The notes under the pieces are model-generated. The model had not been told where the DNA came from. It did no database searches and saw only the letters and a list, made by a program, of their open reading frames with translations. From Bretschneidera sinensis (Eukaryota > Streptophyta > Magnoliopsida > Brassicales > Akaniaceae), in contig CM043705.1 of NCBI GenBank assembly GCA_023935145.1, positions 24,277,290 to 24,341,289 of the forward strand: 64,000 bases of DNA. The letters run 5' to 3'. A program made the translations under genes and the position numbers. Position 1 is the stretch's first letter, and the number at the start of each line of letters is the position of its first letter. Below, one piece after another: positions 54,551-64,000 of the stretch.

Positions 54551-55989
54551 ATGCCACCCAGAAACACGACAAAAAGAACTGGAAAGGGAACCCCAAAGGC
54601 GTGCTTCACCCCCATTCGGGGCAGCACCTAGAGTCAATAATCTAGGTCAAGATTCCCCGTGATTCCCGAACATGTAACCCCGGGGTCAAGCAGGCAGCCT
54701 CCCATCAGAGTGCAGCGTCCTCGCCACTCGAGAACCGATTCCCATGATTTCGAAAGAGAGGCCATAGGCCAACTGATTGCCTCGGTAACCCAGGCTCAAT
54801 TCCAGGAGCTCTCCCGAGTGATAGCCGACTTAGCAGCCGAAATTCAAAACGGGGGGCGACAACCCTCTCCTCACCAAACCCGCGGGCAAACAAAATCCTC
54901 CGGTAGCGAAGACCCAACCTACAGTCGTTCCATCGCCGAGCCTTCGTTGCCCTATGACTGGTCTAAAGAAATTTTCTCCTCCAAAAGCAACCCAAGCTTA
55001 GACAGACGAATCGAAGAAATGGAAGAAAAAATTGACAGAGCTCTCAAGCATAAAAGCCACAGTATCTTAGATGAACTTAGTGTCCAAGACCCCCATTCAC
55101 GGAGCACGTCCTCAAAACCATACTCCCACACAATTTCATAATGCCATAAATCAAAATGTATGATGGTTCGGCAGACCCACTGGACCATCTACAACATTAC
55201 AAAACGACCATGACCCTACATCGGCACTCCGATCTAATCATGTGCCTCACCTTCCCTCTCACGCTTGAGAAAGCTACGGATACATGGTACTCATGTTTAA
55301 AGCCAGGAAGTATTGGCAACTTCAGAGAGCTCAGTTATGCCATTGCCTTTCACTTTCTCAGCAGTTCGGGGCCGAATAAGACCTCAGAGAGCCTATTTAA
55401 CATCGTCCAGCATCGTGAAGAGAGACTTCAAGCCTACATATCCAGGTTCAATACAGCTGCATGGGAAATCCCAGACCTCGACCCAAACGTCCAGATGCTA
55501 GTGTTCAAGAATGGACTGAGATTCGGGGTCTTTAGTTCCAAGCTCACTAGGTTCCTTCCTAAAGACATGAACGAGGTTCTGGCCCTGGCCAAGAAGTATA
55601 TATTGGTGGAGGATGATCAAGCTTTTAGAAGAGAAAGAGAAGGAAAAACAAAGAAGAAGAGGAAAGACCTCGACCCCTAGAGAGGAGCGGCTAAGAGGCC
55701 TCATCAAGAAAATAGGTATAAGCCCCACCCCCGGTTCGATAGTTTCACCCATCTCAATGCATCCAAGACAAACATCCTAATGCAGCTTCAGGACAAGAAA
55801 ACAGCCCTCCAGTGGCCTCCCAAGCCAATGTACCTCAACGGGAACCAGATGAAGTGGTGCCGATTCCATAGGAACCATGGGCACGACACCGAAGAATGCC
55901 ATAGTCTAAAGATGCAGATTGAAGCCCTCATCAGCCGGGGGCACCTAAAGAAGCTCATCGAGTCCCGGGGAAGGGAAGGGCCCACCTAG
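54551..55989 (+). pseudogene. Gag of E
   Basis: It starts MPPRNTTKRTGKGTPKA, with two early stops (about 54629 and 54638), then an uninterrupted N-terminal stretch to 55141 (REAIGQLIASVTQAQFQELS; a short coiled coil RRIEEMEEKIDRALKHK). After a frame change, 55156-55680 is the Retrotrans_gag domain (MYDGSADPLDHLQHYKTTMT, LEKATDTWYSCLKPGSIGNF, FNTAAWEIPDLDPNVQMLVF). The C-terminal frame 55780-55989 has the knuckle-like WCRFHRNHGHDTEECHSLK typical of Tat gag. Four disruptions in all, so non-functional but easily recognised. Confidence 0.87.
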
Positions 55990-56232
55990 CCAAAAGGGAA
56001 TTCTGGGTGCCCCTAGCCTCCCCAGCAAGAGCGGCGAAACCCTTGAAGAGACCCTAGGCCCAGGTAGGAAGAGCCTAGTAAAAGGAACCAAGAGGTAGCA
56101 ACCACCAGGATTATTGAAACAATCTGCGAAGGCTCGGTAGCTGGAGGAAACTCGGGACAGAGCAGCAAAGCGTATGCCAAAACTGTGGCCTCCGTCAGCG
56201 GTCCCCACAAGTGAAGAAAGTCAAGTCTGGTA

Positions 56233-59200
56233 ATCTCTTTCACGGATGATGATTTAGAAGGACTACAGACTCCACATGATAACACAGTGGTAGTCTCTCT
56301 CTTGGTGGCTAACCATGAAGTAAGACGTATCCTAGTTGACAACAAAAGTTCGATGGATATCCTATTCCATAATGCTTTCCAACGTATGTAACTAAAGGAC
56401 GAGCGCTTAGAACCGGCCTTGGCCTCTCTCTACGGTTTCGGTGGAACCTTTGTGTTCGCAGAAGGAAGTATAGTCTTCCCCATAACTACAGGAACAGCGC
56501 CGCAAATAACCACCGTCCAAACTACCTTCTTGGTAATCAAGTAACCATTTTCTTACAACATGATCCTCAGCCACCCCACTCTCAACAAACTAAAGGTAGT
56601 TGTCCCTACTTATCATCTGAAGGTCAAGTTCCCCACCAATGAGGGAGTAGGAGTGGTCAGAGGAGACTAGCGAGCCTCTCAATCCTGTTATCTGAACACC
56701 ATCAAAGAAGAAAAGAAGACCGAAGCCTTACCCTTCGAGGTGGAAGAACTCAAAGACGAGGTAAAGACTCCAAGAGGACGACCCGTGGAAGAACTAACTT
56801 CAGTTCCCTTCAGAGAAGACCCTTCTAGGACTGCTCAGATCGGATCCAATCTCCCAAAAAGTCATCAGGAGGCGCTTATCTCCCTCTTCAAGGAGAACTT
56901 AGACTTGTTCGCTTGGTCTGCGTCAGACATGCCCGGAATCGACCCTAGAACTATCGAGTACCATCTGAACGTAGATCCAAAGCATAAGCCTGTCATTAAG
57001 AAAAAGAGAACTTTCACCCCGAAATGACAAGTCACCATGAAGACAGAAGTGGACAAGTTGTTTGAGGTCGGCTTCATCTGAGAAACGAAATACCCCGATT
57101 GGGTGTCCAATGTAGTGATGGTCAGAAAGGCTAGTGACAGATCTACATCGACTTCACCAATCTGAACAAGGCCTGTCCAAAGAACAGTTTTCCTCTACCT
57201 CGGATCAACTAGCTTGCGGATGCTACCTTGGGGCATGAACTCCTTACCTTTATGGATGCGTATTCCAGCTATAACTAGATCCTTATGTACGAGCCCTACC
57301 AAGACAAGACCGCTTTCATCATCGATCAAGGACTGTACTACTGTAAGGTCATGCCCTTCGGGCTCAAAAACGCCGACGCAACCTATCAAAGGCTGGTGAA
57401 CAAGATCTTCAGGGAACAAATCGGGCGAAACATGGAAGTCTATGTGGACGACATGTTAGTCAAAAGCACTGAGGTGCGAAACCACATCTCTGACTTAAAA
57501 GAGGCATTTGGGGTATTGCACAAATATAAGATAAGGTTGAACCTGGCGAAGTGTGCATTTGGGGTAACACGGGGGAGTTTTTGGGCTTCATGGTCACTCA
57601 GAAAGGGATAGAAGCTAGCTCAGAGAAGATAAAGGCCATCCTTGATATGGCCCCTCCTAAGACCGTGAAAGAGATACAACGGCTCACCGAGCGAATAGCA
57701 GCCCTGAACCATTTCATGTCCAAATCTGCAGAGAGATGCCTACCTTTCTTCAAGGCCATCAGGAAGGCAAGAGATTTTGCCTAGACAGAAGATTGTCAAG
57801 AAGCATTTGAGGAGCTAAAGAAGTACTTAAGCTCGCCCTCACTCTTAACCAAGCCACTCCCAAGTGAAGAACTATTCCTGTACTTGTCAGCTGGGCAACA
57901 TGTCGTGGCTTCTGTCCTGATTCGAGAAGAGGAGGGCATCCAAAAACCCATATATTACATCAGTAGGATCCTCTATGAGGCAGAGGTGAGGTATCCTCCG
58001 ATAAAGAAGGTAGTTTACGCCTTTATAGTAGCAGCAAGAAAGCTCCGGCCATATTTTCAAGTGCACACTATCATCCTCCTGACTTACCAGCCCTTGAGAC
58101 AAGTCTTGCACAACCCGGATGTCTTCGAAAGAATGGTCAAGTGGTCAATAGAGCTCGGGCAGTTTGATATCTGGTACCACTCTCACAAGGCGATTAAGGG
58201 CCAGGCCCTAGCCGAATTTATCATCGAAACTACCCTCCCTATAGATCCAAAAGAGGGAACAGGACCAGGGTAGGGTGAGTCACCTCTAAGATGGACCCTC
58301 AATGTAAATAGATCCTTGAACACTACAAGAAGCGGAGCAAGGCTCATCCTTTGTAGTCCAAACGGCTTCGTCATCGAGTATGCCTTGAGATTTGAATTCA
58401 AAGCCTCCAACAACAAGGCAGAATATGAAGCCCTACTTGCGGGTCTGAAACAAGTAAAAGCATTGGCCGCTGAGGTCCTGGACGTGTACAGCGACTCACA
58501 GTTGGTGGTAAGTCAAGTAATGGGGGAATTTGAGGCCCGAGGAGAAAAAATCACCCTGCACCTTGAAAAAGTAAAGGAACTCGCCACTAGGTTCAAAACA
58601 TTCTGAATAACTCAAGTCCCACGGGCGAAGAATTCAAAAGCAGACGCCTTAGCTCGGCTAGCTTCATCCCGTCACCTCAAGCTGACTCAAACAGTATATC
58701 TTGAGACCCTCTCCATCCCAAGCATTGATGAAGCCTTGGATCTGCTAGAAGTGGAGGGAGAAACATGGATGGACCCGATCCTCTAATACTTGAAAGATGG
58801 GGAAGTCCCCGAGCAGAAGAACGAAGCAAAGAAAGTAATCTCCTGCGCGTCCCGATACACAATCATAGATGGACAGTTGTATAAAAGGGCCCTAACCATG
58901 CCTTACTTAAGGTGCCTCAACTCAGTTAAAGCTGACTACACTCTTCGAGAAGTCCACAAAGGGATATGCGGAAATCACTTGGGGGCTCAAGCCCTAGCCT
59001 TCAAAGTTCTCCGGCAAGGGTATTACTGGCCCGCAATGAAGAAAAATACAGTAGATTTGGTCAAAAGATGTAAGAACTGCTAGCAATACTCTCCCGTGCT
59101 TCACTAACCAGCCAACCCTCTCACCTAGATCACCAGTCCTCTCCCTTTCGCCATGTAGGGAATAGACATACTCGGTCCATTTACCGAAACCTCCGAGCAA

Positions 59201-59989
59201 AGAAAACGTCTCATCATTGCCATCGATTATTTCACCAAGTGGGTCAAAGCAGAACCACTGGCCAACATAACAGATCACCAAACCTGAAACTTTGTTTGGA
59301 AATCCATCGTGTGTCAGTTCAGCATACCTCGAGTATTGATCACCGACAATGGCAAGCAATTTGATAGTTCGCGATTCAAAGCATTCTGCAAATATCTTCG
59401 TATCGAGCATCGATTCTCATCCGTTAGATACCCACAAGCTAATGGCCAAGCCGAAGTAACCAACAAAACATTGCTTCAAGGTATCAAGAAGAGGCTCGAT
59501 GAAGTGGATAAATGATGGGCCGACCAACTCCCTAATGTCCTTTGGGCATATCGAACGACCGTTCGTACTCTAACAGGGGAAACCCCGTTCTTCATGGCAT
59601 ACGGTTCGGAAGCTGTTATCCCCTTTGAAATCAGGATACCATCGATGTGCATGCAACACTTCGAACAAAGTGATAATGAGAAAGGCTTGCGAATGAACAT
59701 CGACTTGATTGATGAAGCTTGAGACAAAGCCCAAATCCGCTTGGCCACGTACCAGTAGAGGATCGCCTGATACTACAATTCATGAGTTCGAAATAGATTG
59801 CATGACCTCATTCTTTCGAAAAGCGAAGTATCTCATCCTCGAGAAACGAGGAAGCTCGTTCCGAACTGGGAAGGCCCATACCGGATCTGAAAAGTATGCT
59901 GAGTCGGCACCTTCGAACTTGAAGAGTTAAATGGAAAGCCTATCTCGTGCACTTGGAACACGAAAAATCTCTGCAGATTCTATCAGTAA
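56233..59989 (+). pseudogene. Pol of E: PR-RT-RNaseH-archaeal RNaseH-INT
   Basis: Protease (about 56233-56650) has RRILVDNKSSMDILF, with D-N-K where the family has D-N-G. RT (56860-57620): LDLFAWSASDMPGIDP, VMPFGLKNADATYQRLVN, an intact YVDD at 57441-57452. RNase H about 57820-58270 (KPIYYISRILYEAEVRYPPI). A second, archaeal-type RNase H about 58280-58680 (FKASNNKAEYEALLAGLKQ, VYSDSQLVVSQVMGEF, AKNSKADALARLAS); its first Asp region reads LNVNRSLN, so that acid is lost. Integrase 58840-59720 (HKGICGNHLG, CKNC; DDE landmarks GIDILGPF, ITDNGKQF, NGQAEVTNK). About 20 stops but few length changes, so decay is mostly by point mutation. Confidence 0.9.
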
Positions 59990-60154
59990 TCATACTTTGG
60001 GCTTGACTCACGCCAATTTATTCACAAAAAATATAGAAGCGAGGAATAAAGAAATAAAAACTCGAGTTTACGAAAGATCGATATTTCATTCAAAAAGTTC
60101 TAATTACAAAACGGACGCTATTGGCCCTCACATACAAGGAAAGAGAAAACAAAA

Positions 60155-62164
60155 ATACACTACTCCTCTCGGGGAGCCTCGTCCTCGGGGGCTGCTAGTG
60201 GCTTGCCTCCGGCCGTGTCCTCTGCATCCTCAGCACCGGCAGCAGCACCCTCCTCTCCGGAGGACTTCAGCTCAAGGCTAGAGAAGTCAGTCTCAAGAAA
60301 GAGAGACTCGACCTTCCTCTTTGCCTCATTGAAGCCCTCAAGGAACTGCCCTCCAGCCTCCTCCAACAAGGCCTCCTTCTCCTCCGCGGCCTTCTGCTTA
60401 ACCTCAGAAGCCTCCTCCCAAACCCACCGCTCGGACTCACGGGCCACGTCCCTCTCGGCCTGAAGGGTAGCCTCGGACTGGCGTCGCTGATCCCTCTCCC
60501 TGATGTCCTTCTCCCTGGCCTTCTCTACCGCCTCAAGGGAGGATGACAACTCCTGAACGAGCTCCTAGCTCTCATCAAGCTTTTGCTCGTACTTCCCTAA
60601 CCGCTCGACCATATCGATGCTACATCGGGATAAGACACTGACAAGGATGCTGGTCTGATACAATCATAAAGGGAAGTAAAAAAAATTGGTTAGAAGATAA
60701 AAAAAATCGAAACTAAAGGAAAGGCGAAGAACAGAACCTAGGAAGTCATGGCATCAACAGCCGAGCAGAGCCCCTCGAAAGGCCTCCAAGAGACCTCTAC
60801 CATATCACGAGGAGGGATACCCATGATGAGGTGCTCTCGGGCAACCCTCGGATGAGCAAACACGGAATCGTCGACTTTTAGCGCCCACCGAGGCGAGAAG
60901 GGAGCTGAGGTCCTAAGCACCTCCTTAGATGAGGATGGGCCCTAGGGAGGAGTTGGCATCGCTAGAACAACCCGTGGCCCTGAAAGAGGAGGCTTTGGAG
61001 GGCTCTCCACGGCAATAAGAACTGGGTTGGATGCCCAGGCCTTTTTCTTCTACGGCTGGGTCGAGGTTGAGCCTTTCCCCTCCGAAGCCCGTCTCCTCTC
61101 CTTGGCTATCTTCTTGGCCCTCTCCCTTGCTTGCGTGACTAGCTCTATCTCTGCATGAGGAAAGAATGCTAGCAAATCAAGATAAAGAAAACAGTAGGTA
61201 AAAATTAACCAAAAACTAAAAATTACTATGCTATTTGTCCGCTGCGGGGCATGGAGGGCAGAGGCCTCGCCTTGAAAGCTCTTCGTTGTCACAAAGAATT
61301 TCCACGTCCAAAGGCGCTGCCAGCATAGCCTTCAATGTCTCTTGCTCTCTGTGCAGAAGGTACGACTTATTGCATTTGTCGGCACAGTCTAAGCTCCAGT
61401 AGAAGGGGACATGAAGCTCTCAGTACTCCGGATAAAGAAGAATGACCTCTTCCACTTCTTCATGGAGGACGGCTTCTTCTTCAGCATGCTCTTCTTGGCC
61501 CTCGAGCTGACCATGACCCACCCGGTCTACCCGCACCTGCTAATCTGGAAGTGGGCTTTGAAGACGTTAAGGTTCATAACACCGCCCACTTCAGAGCACA
61601 CAGCTATGCAAGCCATAATGAGGCGTACCAAGTTGGGCACCAGTTGGCACAATGCTATACCGAAGTGTCTTAGCATCGTGAAAAAGAAGAGGTAGAGGGG
61701 GACCTGAGCCTGGTCTTCATGTACTGCTCATAAATGCACAGCTTATAAGGCGCGCGGCTTGGGAGGGCATCGCATGCTCTCTCCCCACCCTCTGGTGCTC
61801 GGAGTGTGTAATCCATCGAAATATGATAGACTCTCCTCATCACCTGAAGCTTCGCCTCCCCAACTATGCTCGGTACGAAATTGGCTTCGAACGAATATTC
61901 CTCCTACTCCTCTACCGAGGCATTCTCCCTGATCTCTATCAGTGTACGATCGGCCTCGTCCTCCTCTTCAGAAGTGGCCTCTTCCTCACTCTCTTTTTCT
62001 TTATCCTCCCCAGGGACGAAGGGCATCAGGGCAAGGGTACCCTCCCAAGGAACGATCTCCAATGAGGAGTCATCCTCACTAAAGGAGACACTCACGGCCT
62101 CCTCCAACTCCCGTGACAAGTTCCCACTACCCTCATTACCACTACTTACTCTATAATCAGACAT
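60155..62164 (-). pseudogene. Antisense accessory gene of E (spliced, decayed)
   Basis: Opposite to pol. The start MSDYRVSSGNEGSGNLS at 62164 leads to a Ser/Glu-rich acidic region (SEDDSSLEIVPWEG, EDKEKESEEEATSEEEDEAD). A globular part follows, in two frames, resembling the plant transposon-associated N-terminal domain (RRVYHISMDYTLRAPEGGE, YKLCIYEQYMKTRLR, LCQLVPNLVRLIMACIAVC, KKPSSMKKWKRSFFF). Then SYLLHREQETLKAMLAAPLD. A long coiled-coil end lies at 60549-60160 (EKDIRERDQRRQSEATLQAE, EEASEVKQKAAEEKEALLEE). Intron-like AT-rich breaks with acceptors TCATGCAG (about 61150) and GTATCAG (about 60660) interrupt it. Several stops. Function unknown; Tat elements are known for such extra antisense ORFs. 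Confidence 0.65.
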
Positions 62165-62417
62165 GGTAAAAAGGGATAGGACACTCACCAAGGGGATGAA
62201 TGAGAACTGCATGTACGGCTTCGGTCCCTCCACAAAAATCACCATTCTAACAGGTCGACACCCGAGCAACTTAAACTTAGAACCCTTAATCCACTAGAAC
62301 TCCCAAGCTGTCGATCAAAGAACTTCGAACCCTCAATCAGACTCCAAGTGCTCTCAAGGTTTCTTTCTCTCTCAAAAGTTCTAAAAATGCAAGTGGGAAA
62401 AAGAGGGGGAGAAGCCA

Positions 62418-62431
62418 TCCTTATATAAGGA
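62418..62431 (-). promoter_or_regulatory. TATA box for the antisense gene
   Basis: TCCTTATATAAGGA is palindromic, reads TATATAAGG on the minus strand and stands ~255 bp before the ATG at 62164. No other TATA box is seen nearby. Confidence 0.5.
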
Positions 62432-62680
62432 TTGCAACAGCAGGAACGAGGGACATTAATCCCTCTACAATTGAAGAGATGTAACCTTTGATCTCCCCAA
62501 AGCGCCAGCTGTCATAAAGATACGACCCTTCCAATGCCCCAGACATCGCCATAAAGTAGCCACCGCCTTATTTGATGCGTCTTGAAAATCCTGTAGAAGA
62601 CCCATAGGGCCCAAGGATAGAAGGCCCATGGGACTCAAAGCAAAAGCCCAAAGAAAAAGAAGTCCAAAGGAACCCAGACG

Positions 62681-64000
62681 AAAATCTCTAAGTCTGAGTA
62701 TATGGACTGCTTGTCACACACTAAGCCTGAAATCTCTAAAGTCTGAGCATATGAGCTGCTTGTCACATGCTCGGCCAAAAATCTCCAAGTCCGAGCATAT
62801 GTGCTGCTTGTCACACACTCAGCTTAAAATCTTCAAGTCTAAGCTTATGGACTGTTTGTCACACTCTCGGCCTGAAATCTCCAAAGTCCGAGCATATGAG
62901 CTACTTGTCACATGCTCGGCCTGAAACTCCAAGTCCGAGCATGTGAGCTGCTTGTCACATGCTAAGCCTGAAATCTCCAAGAACCGAGCGTATGGACTGC
63001 TTGTCATATGCTCAGCCTAAAATCTCCAAGTCCGAGCGTATGGACTGCTTGTCACACGCTCGGCCTGAAATCTCCAAAGTTCGAGCATGTGAGCTGTTTG
63101 TCACACACTCGGCCTGAAATCTCCAAGAATCGAGCGTATGGACTGCTTGTCACACGCTCGGCCTAAAATCTCCAAGTCTGAGCGTATGAACTGCTTGCAA
63201 CACTCTCAGCCTGAAATCTCTAAAGTCTGAGCATATGAGTTGCTTGTCACATGCTCGGCCAAAAATCTCCAAGTCCAAGCATGTGAGCTGTTTGTCACAC
63301 GCTCGGACCGAAATCTCCAAGTCCGAGCATGTGAGCTGCTTGTCACACGCTCGGCCTGAAATCTATTAGAACTGAGCGTATGGACTGCTTGTCACATGCG
63401 CAACCTAAAATCTCCAAGTCAGAGCGTATGGACTGTTTGTTACATGCTCGGCCTAAAATCTCCAAAGTCCGAGCATGTGAGCTGTTTGTCACGCGCTCGG
63501 CTTGAAATCTCCAAGACCCGAGCGTATGGACTACTTGTCACACACTCTGCCTAAAATCTCCAAGTTTGAGCGTATGGACTGTTTGTCACATGCTCGGTCT
63601 GAAATCTCCAAAGTCTGAGTATATGAGTTACTTGTCACATGCTCAGCCAAAAATCTCCAAGTCCAAGCATATGAGCTGCTTGTAATAAGCTCAGCCTGAA
63701 ATCTCCAAGAACTGAGCGTATGGACTGCTTGTCACACACTCGACCTGAAATCTCCAAAGTCCGAGCATGTGAGCTGCTTGTCACACATTCGACCTGAAAT
63801 CTTCAAGAACTGAGCGTATAGACTACTTGTCACATGCTCGGCCTAAAATCTCCAAGTCCGAGCGTATGGATTGCTTGTCACACACTCGGCCTGAAATCTC
63901 CGAAGTCCAAGCATATAAGCTGCTTGTCACATGCTCGGCCAAAAATCTCAAGTCCGAGGATATGAGCTGTTTGTCACATGCTCAGCCTAAAAACTCTTAG
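62681..64000. repeat. ~48-49 bp tandem array with internal hairpins, ~27 units, continues past the edge
   Basis: The unit reads CCTGAAATCTCCAA(A)GTC, then GAGC, an 18-22 nt middle with TGCTTGTCAC, and GCTCGG. Two main forms interleave: GAGCATGTGA...TCACATGCTC and GAGCGTATGG...CACACGCTC. The first form makes a perfect 10-bp stem. It lies in the 3' untranslated region of E, where Tat elements often carry minisatellites. Apparent open frames (for example 62628-62924) are due to the repeat. Confidence 0.93.

Larger units (their letters stand above)
53941..64000 (+). mobile_element. Ty3/gypsy Tat-lineage retrotransposon E, runs off the window
   Basis: 5' LTR 53941-54471, primer site, gag, pol ending in integrase near 59989, an antisense accessory gene (60155-62164) and a tandem array to the edge. 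A second, archaeal-type RNase H between RNase H and integrase, and a long 3' region with an antisense ORF and repeats, are marks of the Tat lineage. The 3' LTR is outside the window. Base composition is clearly richer in GC than the neighbourhood. Confidence 0.9.

Noticed and set aside
60203..60463. Ser/Ala-rich open frame on the plus strand
   Set aside because: Shadow of the coiled-coil end of the antisense gene, which has the family-like composition and splice context.
62681..64000. Regular ~48 bp repeats that could suggest a CRISPR array
   Set aside because: There are no unique spacers, since the whole unit repeats; the context is a plant retrotransposon 3' region.

Overview
This is a block of repeat-dominated nuclear DNA from a flowering plant, probably a eudicot. 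The evidence is plant-type Ty3/gypsy (Tekay-like chromovirus, Tat) and Ty1/copia LTR retrotransposons, a CACTA (En/Spm) transposase, a plant F-box/FBD-type gene remnant, AT-rich introns and long (TA)n tracts. I see no tRNA, rRNA, CRISPR or intact host gene. Nearly every coding stretch is transposon-derived and broken by stops, frameshifts or deletions.

Layout. (1) 77-2400: F-box/LRR pseudogene on the minus strand with a likely 5' UTR intron. (2) 2480-3057 and 13213-13870: one array of a ~400-420 bp repeat, split by gypsy element A (3058-13207, TSD cacgt). A is itself split in its reverse transcriptase by copia-type element B1 (5764-11529, minus strand, TSD gatat). (3) About 13974-49510: a region bounded by CACTA-like ends. 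It holds two arrays of a ~170 bp satellite (14640-15678 and 48215-49262) and a decayed TNP2 transposase on the minus strand (29860 to 28162, then 22482 to 22372). Nested in it, left to right, are truncated B4, gypsy element C, full-length B2 (22483-28156, TSD acttc, inside TNP2), gypsy element D, a second C-type LTR (C2), a copia LTR scrap, a gypsy-like LTR fragment, truncated B3, and copia element F, which carries a solo LTR. (4) 49511-53940: AT-rich sequence with little recognisable content. (5) 53941 to the window end: a Tat-lineage gypsy element E with 5' LTR, gag, pol with a second archaeal-type RNase H, an antisense accessory gene with its own TATA box, and a ~48-49 bp tandem array running off the window.

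Most interesting points. B1 and B2 share three internal deletions and a lost protease aspartate, while B3 keeps two of the deleted segments, so B1/B2 look like a non-autonomous subfamily moved in trans. B1 carries a 20-residue gag repeat expansion. The LTR of A encodes the tail of its own polyprotein. E has three G-boxes in its LTR, an antisense gene, and a hairpin-forming 3' array. The CACTA region pairs CACTA ends with a satellite-length repeat. No host pathway or operon is present. The functional logic is that of nested, mutually disrupting mobile elements, and the insertion order can be read from the target-site duplications.
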